Source of the DNA: an uncultured Bacteroidales bacterium
GTDB lineage: Bacteria > Bacteroidota > Bacteroidia > Bacteroidales > Bacteroidaceae
NCBI GenBank assembly: GCA_902799655.1
Contig: CADCBH010000016.1
Span: 1 to 43,704 of the forward strand
Direction: 5' to 3'
DNA: 43,704 nucleotides
This document shows positions 15,742-24,962 of this stretch, piece after piece. The notes beneath the pieces were generated by a model. The model was not told where the DNA came from and searched no databases. It saw only the letters and a list, made by a program, of their open reading frames with translations. Each line of letters opens with the position of its first letter. Position 1 is the first letter of the stretch. The position numbers and the translations under genes were made by a program.

Positions 15742-18189
15742 ATGGATAACAAGAACAGGTCGTTCTCGATGATTGCCGATGTAGAGGGCGATTACAGCGA
15801 CCTGACGAACATGAAGATGCCTGACGCGCTACCCATTTTGGCAGTGCGCAATTTGGTATTGTTTCCTGGTGTGGTTTCACCAATCCTCATTGGTCGCGAT
15901 TCGAGCATGACGCTCATTCGTAAGGCAGAGAAGCAAGATGGGCTAATCGGCGTTGTCTGTCAGCGCGACCCCGAAGTGGAGAGTCCCATTCGATCAGACC
16001 TCTATGACATTGGTGTATTTGCCAAGGTCATCAAGTTGTTGACACTGCCCAACGGCAATATTACGGCCATTGTACAGGGATTGGGCCGTCTGCGACTGAT
16101 GGATGTGCTGAACTACAAGCCCTATATGATAGCCCACGTAGAGTCCGCACCAGAGGAAGAGCCTGAAAAGCGCGATATGGAATTCCACACGGCTATAGAA
16201 GACCTGCGCAACCAGGCTGCCGAATATATCCACATGAGTGATGACATTCCTGAAGAGGCTTCGTTTGCCATCAAGAATGTGGGCAATAACATCATGGCAC
16301 TCAACTTCATCTGTTCGAACATGCCCTTCACCATCAAGGAGAAGATGACTCTGCTACAGATGGACTCTATCAAAGAGCGCCTGTTCAACACGATGCGCAT
16401 CGTGAACCGCGAGATCAACCTTCAGAGTCTGAAGCTCGACATTCGCAATAAGACGCGTGACGATATTGATGAGCAGCAGCGCAACTACTTCCTTCAGCAG
16501 CAAATCAAGAACCTGCAGGCCGAGATGGGCAACGAGAGCACGCCCGAGAAGAAGGAACTGTTGGAGAAAGCCAAGGGTAAAAAGTGGCCTGAGGATGTCG
16601 AGAAGTATTTCTACAAAGAACTGGAGAAGTTGGATCAGGTGAATCAGAACTCACCCGATTTCAATGTACAGCTGACCTATCTGCAAACGCTGGTCAATCT
16701 GCCGTGGTGTGAATATACCAAGGACGATATGAACCTGCAGCGTGCCCAGAAGATTCTGGACCGCGACCACTATGGTATGGAGAAGGTCAAGGAGCGCATC
16801 TTGGAATATATCGCCGTCCTGTCGTTGCGTGGTGACCTGAAGAGCCCCATACTCTGCCTATACGGTCCTCCAGGAGTCGGTAAGACTTCGCTGGGCAAGT
16901 CGATAGCGGATGCCTTGAAGCGCAAATATGTGCGTGTCAGCCTGGGTGGTCTTCATGACGAAGCCGAGATTCGCGGACATCGCCGTACCTATATCGGAGC
17001 CATGCCTGGACGAATCATCAAGAGCATCCAGAAAGCTGGTTCGTCAAACCCTGTATTCATCCTCGACGAGATAGATAAGGTGACACAGAACACCCATAAC
17101 GGTGATCCTGCGTCAGCATTGCTCGAGGTGCTCGACCCAGAGCAGAACGGTGCCTTCCACGACAACTACCTCGACGTTGACTACGACCTGTCGAAGGTGA
17201 TGTTTATCGCTACGGCTAACAACCTGAGCACGATTCCAAGACCCCTACTCGACCGTATGGAAATCATCGAGGTGAGCGGCTACATCACGGAAGAGAAATA
17301 CGAGATTGCCAAGCGCCACCTGATTCCCAAGGAGAAAGACAATACGGGTTTGAACGATAAGCGCCTGACCTTCAACAAGGCGGCTATCGAGAAAATCATC
17401 GAGCAATATACCCGCGAGAGTGGTGTCCGTCAGCTGGAGAAACAAATCAACAAGGCGCTGCGCAAGATGGCTTTCAAGAAAGCTGAAGCTGGCGAGTTGC
17501 CCTATGAGAAGATAACACCTACAGAGATTGAAGACCTGTTGGGCAAGCCGCCCTTCTACCGCGATATCTACCAGGGCAATGCCTATGCTGGTGTCGTCAC
17601 AGGACTGGCATGGACCAGCGTGGGCGGTGAAATCCTGTTCATCGAGACTTCGCTATCGAAGGGCAAGGGTTCGAAACTGACTCTGACAGGTAATCTGGGC
17701 GATGTGATGAAAGAGTCTGCTGTAATTGCCTTGGAGTATGTCAAGGCCCACGTCGACAAACTGGGTATTGACTATCGTATCTTCGATCATTGGAACATCC
17801 ACATCCACGTTCCTGAAGGTGCCACACCCAAGGATGGTCCTTCAGCAGGTATCACCATTGCAACATCCATAGCCTCAGCACTGACCCAGCGCAAAGTGCG
17901 CAAGAACACTGCTATGACTGGTGAGATTACGCTACGTGGCAAGGTACTGCCCGTTGGTGGTATCAAGGAGAAGATACTGGCTGCCAAACGTGCTGGTATT
18001 ACTGATATTGTGATGTGCAAGGAGAACGAGAAGGACATCAACGAGATTCCGGAGATGTACCTGAAGGGGGTACAGTTCCACTATGTGGAGAATGTACAGG
18101 ACGTGTGGGACTTTGCCCTCACCAAAGAAATCGTGGACAATCCGTTGAATTTTGATATTCCTGAGGAGAAAGAGGAGAAGAAAGACTGA
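15742..18189 (+). CDS. lon: ATP-dependent Lon protease
   Basis: Lon is a cytoplasmic AAA+ serine protease that removes damaged and regulatory proteins. The order is the N-terminal LON domain ([15 protein letters not shown]), a coiled-coil region, the AAA+ module with Walker [13 protein letters not shown] and Walker [10 protein letters not shown], and the protease domain with catalytic serine in [11 protein letters not shown] and the partner lysine in [14 protein letters not shown]. About 815 aa, full length. In-frame ATGs exist at 15718, 15736 and 15742; I prefer the last two because the -7 box ends at 15708 and other genes here keep 20-34 nt between that box and the start. Its stop overlaps the tgt start by one base (TGATG), so lon, tgt and the following genes form one operon. 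Confidence 0.95.
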   Translation: MDNKNRSFSMIADVEGDYSDLTNMKMPDALPILAVRNLVLFPGVVSPILIGRDSSMTLIRKAEKQDGLIGVVCQRDPEVESPIRSDLYDIGVFAKVIKLLTLPNGNITAIVQGLGRLRLMDVLNYKPYMIAHVESAPEEEPEKRDMEFHTAIEDLRNQAAEYIHMSDDIPEEASFAIKNVGNNIMALNFICSNMPFTIKEKMTLLQMDSIKERLFNTMRIVNREINLQSLKLDIRNKTRDDIDEQQRNYFLQQQIKNLQAEMGNESTPEKKELLEKAKGKKWPEDVEKYFYKELEKLDQVNQNSPDFNVQLTYLQTLVNLPWCEYTKDDMNLQRAQKILDRDHYGMEKVKERILEYIAVLSLRGDLKSPILCLYGPPGVGKTSLGKSIADALKRKYVRVSLGGLHDEAEIRGHRRTYIGAMPGRIIKSIQKAGSSNPVFILDEIDKVTQNTHNGDPASALLEVLDPEQNGAFHDNYLDVDYDLSKVMFIATANNLSTIPRPLLDRMEIIEVSGYITEEKYEIAKRHLIPKEKDNTGLNDKRLTFNKAAIEKIIEQYTRESGVRQLEKQINKALRKMAFKKAEAGELPYEKITPTEIEDLLGKPPFYRDIYQGNAYAGVVTGLAWTSVGGEILFIETSLSKGKGSKLTLTGNLGDVMKESAVIALEYVKAHVDKLGIDYRIFDHWNIHIHVPEGATPKDGPSAGITIATSIASALTQRKVRKNTAMTGEITLRGKVLPVGGIKEKILAAKRAGITDIVMCKENEKDINEIPEMYLKGVQFHYVENVQDVWDFALTKEIVDNPLNFDIPEEKEEKKD

Positions 18190-19331
18190 TGACCTTCGAA
18201 GTACAACATACAGACAATGCGAGTGATGCACGCTCAGGCCTCATCACCACGGACCACGGACAAATCAAGACGCCCATCTTCATGCCCGTTGGTACGGTTG
18301 GCAGTGTGAAAGGTGTCCACTTCGAGGAATTGCGCCAACAGGTGAAAGCCCAGATTATTCTGGGTAACACCTACCATCTCTATCTGCGACCAGGACTGGA
18401 TATTCTGCGCAAGGCAGAAGGTCTGCATAAGTTCAACACGTGGGATCGTCCCATATTGACCGACTCGGGTGGTTTCCAGGTCTTCTCTCTGACAGGAATC
18501 CGTAAGTTACGTGAAGAGGGTTGTGAGTTTCGCAGCCACATCGACGGTTCGAAACACATCTTCACCCCCGAGAACGTGATGGATACTGAGCGCATCATTG
18601 GTGCCGACATCATGATGGCCTTCGACGAATGTCCCCCAGGGCAGAGCGACTATCAGTATGCGAAGAACTCGTTACGACTGACCCAGCGCTGGCTGGAACG
18701 TTGCGTCAAGCGCTTCAATGAAACAGAACCTCTCTATGGCCACAATCAGACCTTGTTCCCTATTGTGCAGGGATGTACCTATAAGGATTTGCGACAGGAT
18801 GCCGCTAAGCACGTAGTGGACACTTTAGAAAAACTCAACGACGGAGGTGGTGCGTCGATAGGAGGACTGGCTGTCGGTGAGCCTACGGAGGTGATGTACG
18901 ACATGATTGAGGTGGTCAACGAGATACTGCCTAAAGACCGTCCCCGTTACCTGATGGGTGTGGGTACACCACAGAATATCCTTGAAGCCATCGAACGCGG
19001 TGTGGATATGTTCGACTGCGTAATGCCTACTCGTAATGGGCGCAACGCCATGCTTTTCACCTATGAGGGTACGATGAATATGAGGAACAAGAAGTGGGAG
19101 GATGATTTCTCGCCCATTGACCCTGATGGTTGCGATATCGACCGCATCCACACCAAGGCTTACCTGCATCACCTGTTCAAGGCTCAGGAACTGTTGGCGC
19201 TACAAATTGCGAGCATTCACAATCTGGCCTTCTACCTCAGACTGGTCACTGACGCGCGCACGCATATAGAACAAGGAGACTTCACCCAGTGGAAACGTAG
19301 TGTGATTGACAACTTAGGACGCAGAAGATGA
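18189..19331 (+). CDS. tgt: tRNA-guanine (queuine) transglycosylase
   Basis: Tgt exchanges guanine-34 of certain tRNAs for the queuosine precursor preQ1. The 380-aa protein has TDSGGFQVFSL with catalytic D92, GGLAVGEP, and FDCVMPTRNGRN with nucleophile D276. The usual zinc site CxCxxC followed by a distant His is reduced: at 315-320 the sequence is C-D-I-D-R-I, keeping one cysteine, with H344 in SIHNL. Zinc binding is therefore doubtful; I believe related Bacteroidota enzymes also lack the cysteines, but cannot check. Overlaps lon by one base and the downstream permease gene by four (ATGA). Confidence 0.95.
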   Translation: MTFEVQHTDNASDARSGLITTDHGQIKTPIFMPVGTVGSVKGVHFEELRQQVKAQIILGNTYHLYLRPGLDILRKAEGLHKFNTWDRPILTDSGGFQVFSLTGIRKLREEGCEFRSHIDGSKHIFTPENVMDTERIIGADIMMAFDECPPGQSDYQYAKNSLRLTQRWLERCVKRFNETEPLYGHNQTLFPIVQGCTYKDLRQDAAKHVVDTLEKLNDGGGASIGGLAVGEPTEVMYDMIEVVNEILPKDRPRYLMGVGTPQNILEAIERGVDMFDCVMPTRNGRNAMLFTYEGTMNMRNKKWEDDFSPIDPDGCDIDRIHTKAYLHHLFKAQELLALQIASIHNLAFYLRLVTDARTHIEQGDFTQWKRSVIDNLGRRR

Positions 19332-20539
19332 GAGAGAAAGTGAAGCAGCTATTGAGAACGCTGGAGCTATATAGGAGAAAGTGCGAGTCACTCTGGAAAC
19401 GCATACCCTGGGAGAAAGTGGAGTGGATGGACAAGTACAATCCCTTCCACTATGTGAAGCGTATGGACTGGTATATTATCAATAAGTTCATAGGCACCTA
19501 CGTCTACTCCATCGTACTCATCATCTCTATTTCTATTGTCTTCGACGTCAACGAGAACCTGGCCAAGTTCACAGCCAACAATGCACCGTTGCGTGCTATT
19601 GTCTTCGACTACTACGCCAACTTCGTACCCTACTTCGCCAACCTGTTCTCGCCACTTTTCGTATTTATCGCTGTCATCTTCTTCACCTCGAAATTGGCAG
19701 GAAACTCGGAAATCATCGCCATGCTGGCCTGTGGCATGAGTTTCAAGCGACTGATGCGTCCCTACTTCATCTCCGCAGCACTCATCGCCATACTCAATTT
19801 CTACCTTGGATCGTTCATCATACCAAGAGGTACTGTGGTGCGCCACGACTTCGAAGCACTCTACAAGAACAACCGAAAGAACACATCGGCCTCAAACATC
19901 CAGCTGATGGTTGACAAGGGTGTGGTAGCATACATCTCACAATACGATGATATTCGTAAGACGGGATATGGCTTTGCACTGTATAAATTTGAGAACAAGA
20001 AGATGGTCAGTCAGATGAATGCCAACGTCATCCAATATGATACCATCTCCGACTCACGCTACCACTGGAAGGCCCGCAACTACAAAATACGTACGCTAAA
20101 GGGTATGCGAGAGGAAATCACCTCCGGCGTGGAAATCGATACGCTCATACAAATGGAGCCGATGGATCTGGTATTCTCAAGTGGACAGCAGGAGACGTTC
20201 ACCTCATCGGAGCTGAAACGTTACATCTCGAAACAGCAACAGCGTGGCTCTAGCAATGTAGTACAGTATGAGGTGGAATACCACAAGCGCATAGCCACCT
20301 CGTTCGCCTCGTTTATCCTGACGCTTATTGGTGTGTCCTTATCATCACGCAAGCGTAAGGGCGGCATGGGTATGTATCTGGGTATTGGACTGGCATTATC
20401 GTTTACCTATATCTTGCTGCAGACTATTAGCGCCACCTTTGCCATCAATGCTGACACACCTCCCATTCTGGCGGCATGGATACCTAACATCCTGTATGCC
20501 CTCATTGCTTACTATTGCTACAGGCATGCACCCAATTAA
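19328..20539 (+). CDS. LptF/LptG-family permease (YjgP/YjgQ)
   Basis: The 403-aa inner-membrane protein has the expected topology: an N-terminal hydrophobic segment (about 52-75, IGTYVYSIVLIISISIVF), more near 100-165 (including LFSPLFVFIAVIFF), a long periplasmic region of about 165-320, and C-terminal segments (SFASFILTLIGVSL, YLGIGLALSFTYILLQ, ILYALIAYYCY). LptF and LptG are the transmembrane parts of the LptB2FG exporter that extracts lipopolysaccharide from the inner membrane. I cannot tell F from G; only one is present here, so the partner must lie elsewhere. It shares an ATGA overlap with tgt and carries an unusually long basic N-terminal extension of about 45 residues before the first membrane segment. 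Confidence 0.88.
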   Translation: MREKVKQLLRTLELYRRKCESLWKRIPWEKVEWMDKYNPFHYVKRMDWYIINKFIGTYVYSIVLIISISIVFDVNENLAKFTANNAPLRAIVFDYYANFVPYFANLFSPLFVFIAVIFFTSKLAGNSEIIAMLACGMSFKRLMRPYFISAALIAILNFYLGSFIIPRGTVVRHDFEALYKNNRKNTSASNIQLMVDKGVVAYISQYDDIRKTGYGFALYKFENKKMVSQMNANVIQYDTISDSRYHWKARNYKIRTLKGMREEITSGVEIDTLIQMEPMDLVFSSGQQETFTSSELKRYISKQQQRGSSNVVQYEVEYHKRIATSFASFILTLIGVSLSSRKRKGGMGMYLGIGLALSFTYILLQTISATFAINADTPPILAAWIPNILYALIAYYCYRHAPN

Positions 20540-20581
20540 AAATAAGGTAAAAAGTAACTATAAAAAAGGAAAAGGTAAAAA

Positions 20582-21889
20582 GTGACTTTTGAAGAAACAT
20601 ATTTAAATGATAACATCCTCGATGCACTATACGATATGCACTTCGAGGAAATGACACCTATACAAGAACGATGTATTCCCGAAATACTAGATGGTCGTGA
20701 CCTCATTGGCGTAGCACAGACCGGAACAGGAAAAACGGCTGCCTACCTGTTGCCTATACTTAGCATGCTCGATGACGGTGGATTCCCCAAAGATGCTGTC
20801 AACTGCATTGTGATGTCACCAACCCGTGAGCTGGCTCAACAGATTGACCAAGCCATGCAAGGCTTTGGCTATTATCTCGATGGTATCAGTAGCGTAGCAG
20901 TATATGGTGGCAACGACGGCAACCGTTTCGACGTAGAGACAAAAGGTCTCAAAATGGGTGCCGACGTCATCATAGCGACGCCTGGACGCCTGCTCTCACA
21001 TATCCGTATGGGACATGTGGACCTCTCCCGACTTTCGTTCTTTGTGCTTGACGAGGCTGATCGTATGCTCGACATGGGATTCTCTGACGATATTCTACAG
21101 ATTGCCAGTAGGTTGCCCAAAGACCACCAGACCATCATGTTCTCAGCCACCATGCCTAATAAGATACAACAACTGGCACGCACATTACTCACTGATCCTG
21201 CAGAGATAAAGATAGCAGTTTCCAAACCTGCTGAGAAAATCCAACAGTCAGCATACGTATGCTATGAGCCACAGAAACTGGGTATCATCCGTCATCTGTT
21301 CAAGGCTGGCGAGCTGAAGCGCGTCATCATCTTCTCAGGAAAGAAAGACAAAGTGAAGGATATCACCCGTGAGCTGAAGCACATGCATATCAATTGTGCC
21401 CCCATGCACAGCGACCTGTCACAGGCAGAGCGCGATGATGTCATGTACCGTTTCAAGACTGGGCAAGTGGACGTACTGGTGGCTACCGATATTGTAGCAC
21501 GAGGTATCGACATCGATGACATCCTCATGGTCATCAACTATGATGTGCCACACGACGCTGAAGACTATGTCCACCGCATCGGACGAACAGCCCGCGCTCA
21601 ACGCGATGGCGTAGCGATCACGCTGGTCAGCGACAAGGATATACGCAGCTTTTCCGACATCGAACGGTTCCTCGAGAAAGATATTCAGAAAAATGCCCTT
21701 CCTGAAGAATTGGGAGAAGGACCAGAATACAAAATGGCAAGCCCACGCAAAAGCACCCGCGGTAAAGGCGGAAGAGGGCGAGGAGGAAAGTCATTCCACA
21801 AACGCAGGACACACAAGTCCACTCAGAAACAGCCAAATCGGAATCAACAGCAAAGTCAGAAGAAACATTCCGGACAAGAGAAGCATTAA
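20582..21889 (+). CDS. DEAD-box ATP-dependent RNA helicase (RhlE-like)
   Basis: The 435-aa protein carries all the core motifs: Q motif TPIQERCIPEI, motif I AQTGTGKT, Ia PTRELAQQ, II DEAD, III SAT, and VI HRIGRTAR. A basic Lys/Arg/Gln-rich tail (about 380-435, with GGRGRGG and K/Q runs) follows and probably binds RNA nonspecifically. Roles of such helicases include ribosome assembly and mRNA turnover, often at low temperature. The start is GTG at 20582; the conserved N-terminal phrase MTFEETYLNDNILDAL begins there and no ATG precedes it. It follows the permease gene by 42 bp of AT-rich sequence without a clear promoter, so it may belong to the lon operon. Confidence 0.92.
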   Translation: MTFEETYLNDNILDALYDMHFEEMTPIQERCIPEILDGRDLIGVAQTGTGKTAAYLLPILSMLDDGGFPKDAVNCIVMSPTRELAQQIDQAMQGFGYYLDGISSVAVYGGNDGNRFDVETKGLKMGADVIIATPGRLLSHIRMGHVDLSRLSFFVLDEADRMLDMGFSDDILQIASRLPKDHQTIMFSATMPNKIQQLARTLLTDPAEIKIAVSKPAEKIQQSAYVCYEPQKLGIIRHLFKAGELKRVIIFSGKKDKVKDITRELKHMHINCAPMHSDLSQAERDDVMYRFKTGQVDVLVATDIVARGIDIDDILMVINYDVPHDAEDYVHRIGRTARAQRDGVAITLVSDKDIRSFSDIERFLEKDIQKNALPEELGEGPEYKMASPRKSTRGKGGRGRGGKSFHKRRTHKSTQKQPNRNQQQSQKKHSGQEKH

Positions 21890-21955
21890 CAGCGTTTTAA
21901 ATATTTTTAAGAGAAAATATTAAGCCTCTCGAGAACAACGTATCGGGATTTTTCG

Positions 21956-21963
21956 TAACTTTG
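21956..21963 (+). promoter_or_regulatory. Predicted -7 box of rpoD
   Basis: TAACTTTG lies 73 nt before the rpoD ATG, giving an unusually long leader for this window. No clear -33 TTTG is seen. Confidence 0.6.
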
Positions 21964-21995
21964 CACCGCTTTATAAGGTAACAATTTTTACATAG

Positions 21996-22010
21996 GTCTG
22001 AATTTCAGAC
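21996..22010 (+). promoter_or_regulatory. Palindrome in the rpoD 5' leader
   Basis: GTCTGAA-T-TTCAGAC is a perfect inverted repeat between the predicted promoter and the rpoD ATG, 26 nt before the start codon. As RNA it would fold into a hairpin; as DNA it could be an operator. A separate AT-only inverted repeat (AATATTTT/AAAATATT) lies upstream at 21900-21921. Confidence 0.45.
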
Positions 22011-22036
22011 AGTTAGCTTGGATTTAAGGATTTAGA

Positions 22037-22909
22037 ATGAGACAATTAAAGATTCAAAAGAGTATTACGAATCGCTCAAGTGAGGCACTGGATAAGTATC
22101 TGGTGGAAATCGGTCGTGCACCACTGATCAGTATCGATGAGGAAATCGAACTGGCTCAGAAGATACGCAAGGGCGGTCCTGAAGGCGAGCGAGCCAAGGA
22201 CAAGCTGGTGACAGCCAACCTCCGATTCGTAGTATCCGTAGCCAAGCAGTATCAGCATCAGGGACTGACGCTGACTGACTTGATTGACGAGGGTAACATC
22301 GGCCTCATTAAGGCCGCACAGAAGTTTGACGAAACTCGTGGTTTTAAATTCATCTCTTATGCGGTATGGTGGATTCGCCAGAGCATTCTGCAGGCTATTG
22401 CCGAGCAGAGCCGTATCGTACGTCTTCCCCTGAACCAGGTAGGAAGCCTCAACAAGATTAGTCACGAGATTAATCGCTTTGAACAGGAATTCCAGCGTCA
22501 CCCCTCAGTATCTGAGCTGAGCGACGCCACCAATATGGACGAGGAGAAAATTGCCCAGTCCATGCAGGCTGACAGCCACCACGTATCTATCGACGCTCCT
22601 TTCCAGGATGGCGAGGACAACTGTATGCTCGATGTGATGGCATCAGGCGACGACTCACGTACCGACCGTCAGGTAGATCACGAGTCAATGGCCCAGGAGC
22701 TCAACTCCGTCCTGCAGAAAGTACTCAAGGAGCGTGAAATCACCATCATTCGCGAATGCTTCGGCATTGGCTGTCACGAAAAAGGTCTCGAAGAGATTGG
22801 CGATCAGCTGGGTCTCACTCGTGAGCGCGTCCGTCAGATTCGTGAGAAAAGCATTGCAAAGCTGCGCGACTCAGGTAATGCACGCATTTTGATGAAATAT
22901 TTAGGATAA
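22037..22909 (+). CDS. rpoD: Primary sigma factor, RpoD/SigA family
   Basis: The 290-aa sigma factor lacks region 1.1 and the long non-conserved region, as is normal for the Bacteroidota primary sigma factor, which recognises the -33 TTTG/-7 TAnnTTTG promoters seen throughout the window. Region 1.2 (DKYLVEIGRAPLIS), region 2 (LRFVVSVAKQYQHQG, DLIDEGNIGLIKA, then FKFISYAVWWIRQSILQAI for 2.3-2.4), region 3 (VRLPLNQVGSLNKI) and region 4 with the helix-turn-helix LEEIGDQLGLTRERVRQI are all present. Single gene with its own promoter and a 73-nt gap from -7 box to ATG. The promoter of the next gene overlaps its stop codon region. Confidence 0.96.
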   Translation: MRQLKIQKSITNRSSEALDKYLVEIGRAPLISIDEEIELAQKIRKGGPEGERAKDKLVTANLRFVVSVAKQYQHQGLTLTDLIDEGNIGLIKAAQKFDETRGFKFISYAVWWIRQSILQAIAEQSRIVRLPLNQVGSLNKISHEINRFEQEFQRHPSVSELSDATNMDEEKIAQSMQADSHHVSIDAPFQDGEDNCMLDVMASGDDSRTDRQVDHESMAQELNSVLQKVLKEREITIIRECFGIGCHEKGLEEIGDQLGLTRERVRQIREKSIAKLRDSGNARILMKYLG

Positions 22910-22913
22910 AAAT

Positions 22914-22944
22914 TTTGCGACTCCAGATATTTTTTGTACTTTTG
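22914..22944 (+). promoter_or_regulatory. Promoter of the DUF5686-like gene
   Basis: TTTG (22914-22917) and TACTTTTG (22937-22944) have a 19-bp spacer. Only 5 nt separate the -7 box from the GTG start of the next gene, so the transcript would have almost no leader. Confidence 0.7.
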
Positions 22945-22949
22945 GGGTC

Positions 22950-24962
22950 GTGAATCAGAAGCTACACATAAGAATACTAGTGCTGGGCATGATGACACTC
23001 ATGTCCGGCATTTGTTTTGCGCGTAATCGCCAGAACGATTCTTTAATCATCAACCGTATGTGGGACTACTATTCGCGCTTCGCAGAGTCTGTCGATGGTG
23101 TCGAGAAAAATGTCTATATGGTTGCTGAATACGGCTCACAGCGTCGCAATGTACTACTATACCTTGTACCCGACATGTACGCCATCGCCAAAGGTGATCG
23201 TGAATATGCTTGCGAGATGTACGGCAAGGTGAAGTTTAAAAGTCATAGCGATTTCACAGTACACCGCCAGCTGGTGTGTGGGACGATACCCAGCAACCGC
23301 AATGTGATGCCTGCGCTGTTTGACAGCACACTACCCGACATCTATGGCATACAGTTGTACAAAGACAAATTATTGTCGCCCTTTCACCGTACCAACCGTT
23401 TCTTCTACAAATACCGCATCCGGCAAATGGGTCCCATCGCTCAGGTATTCTTCCGCCCACGCAGCAGTAACACGCAGTTGGTTAAAGGCAGTGCCAGAGT
23501 AGATAGCAGAACAGGGCGTGTTATCTCCGTCGAATACCAGGGTGAGTTCGACATGATAACCTTCAAAGTGAATGTAGAGATGGATCATACCAATCTGCAT
23601 AGTGCGCTGCCTGTGCGTAGCACTACTGAAGCCACGTTCAAGTTTTTAGGCAACAACATTCATTCTAAGACGACCTCCATCTTCAATTGTTATAATACCC
23701 TTCCAGACTCTATCAGCAATTACGATGACCTCACGCTGATGCGGAAGATACGCCCTGAGCGTCTCAGTCAGCACATCCGCCAAATCTACCAGAACAAATA
23801 TAAGATGGACAAGGAGAAAGAGGAGGAAGAAGACACCACGACAGTCAGCAGTTCCACAAAGCTGACCAATGCCGCCTGGAACTTTGTAGGCAGCAACCTC
23901 ATCAATAAATTGCAAAAGAGCAACGACAATTTCTCACTCAACATCTCGCCCCTGCTCAACCCTCTGTATATGGGTTATAGTCAAAGCAAAGGACTGTCTT
24001 ACAAGCTCAATGTCGGAGTGCGCTATGCGTGGAATCCCCGCCACTCTCTATCTCTTGATCCGATGTTCGGTTACAGCTTCCGAAAAGAGCAGTTCTACTA
24101 TACGCTGCCCCTACGCTGGACGTACAATCCCACGCGCAACGCCTATACCGAACTGCAGTGGGGTAATGGCAACCGCACCTCGAACGCAGCCCTGGAAGAA
24201 GCCTATCAAAAAGCCAAAGGTACTCAAGAATCGATGCCTGAATTCAAAGACGAGTATTTCCAGATTATCAACAATGTGCGAGCTACTCGATGGCTGGAGA
24301 TTGCGGGCGGTATGGTTTACCATCTACGCCAAAGTACCGACCCTGCTAAGATGCGTGAGGTAGGTCTCACCGAAGACTTCCGCAGCTTTGCGCCCACCAT
24401 CACCATCCACCTGACACCCTGGCGCAAGGGTCCCACCCTGACAGCCAACTACGAGCGAAGCTTTACCAACATACTCCAATCGAACCTCGACTACGAACGT
24501 TGGGAGTTCGACGCTGTGTACAAATACCAAAACCGTAGCGTACGCATCCTTAATATGCGCCTGGGTACGGGTTTTTATAGCCAGCGCAACACCGACTACT
24601 TTGTGGACTACTCAAACTTCCGCGACAACAATCTGCCTATGGGCTGGGAAGACGACTGGACAGGACAATTCCAACTGCTTGACAGCCGCTGGTATAACAC
24701 CTCAAGCTACTATATCCGTGCCCATGTGTCATACGATTCACCACTACTGATGCTGTCGTGGGTACCCTGGCTGGGACGTATCGTGGAGACAGAGCGCATC
24801 TATCTCAGCACAGCGTCCATCAAACATACACGTCCCTATTTCGAGATTGGCTATGGCTTCAGAAATCGCTATTTCTCCACAGGGTTCTTCGCCAGTTTTC
24901 TCAACACTCACTATGAGCAATTTGGTTGCAAATTCACCCTTGAACTATTCCGAAGATGGTAA
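22950..24962 (+). CDS. Outer-membrane beta-barrel protein, DUF5686-like
   Basis: The 670-aa protein has a signal peptide (MNQKLHIRILVLGMMTLMSGICFA) and a C-terminal half rich in alternating aromatic/hydrophobic strands, ending in RRW after an aromatic-rich last strand, as expected of an outer-membrane barrel. The middle phrase YNTLPDSISNYDDLTLMRKIRP and overall layout resemble the Bacteroidota DUF5686 family, but the usual N-terminal carboxypeptidase-like regulatory domain is not visible. A Glu-rich acidic run (about residues 285-293) separates the two halves. The start is GTG at 22950: no other start retains the full signal peptide. The stop overlaps the next gene by 7 nt. Function unknown. 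Confidence 0.7.
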   Translation: MNQKLHIRILVLGMMTLMSGICFARNRQNDSLIINRMWDYYSRFAESVDGVEKNVYMVAEYGSQRRNVLLYLVPDMYAIAKGDREYACEMYGKVKFKSHSDFTVHRQLVCGTIPSNRNVMPALFDSTLPDIYGIQLYKDKLLSPFHRTNRFFYKYRIRQMGPIAQVFFRPRSSNTQLVKGSARVDSRTGRVISVEYQGEFDMITFKVNVEMDHTNLHSALPVRSTTEATFKFLGNNIHSKTTSIFNCYNTLPDSISNYDDLTLMRKIRPERLSQHIRQIYQNKYKMDKEKEEEEDTTTVSSSTKLTNAAWNFVGSNLINKLQKSNDNFSLNISPLLNPLYMGYSQSKGLSYKLNVGVRYAWNPRHSLSLDPMFGYSFRKEQFYYTLPLRWTYNPTRNAYTELQWGNGNRTSNAALEEAYQKAKGTQESMPEFKDEYFQIINNVRATRWLEIAGGMVYHLRQSTDPAKMREVGLTEDFRSFAPTITIHLTPWRKGPTLTANYERSFTNILQSNLDYERWEFDAVYKYQNRSVRILNMRLGTGFYSQRNTDYFVDYSNFRDNNLPMGWEDDWTGQFQLLDSRWYNTSSYYIRAHVSYDSPLLMLSWVPWLGRIVETERIYLSTASIKHTRPYFEIGYGFRNRYFSTGFFASFLNTHYEQFGCKFTLELFRRW

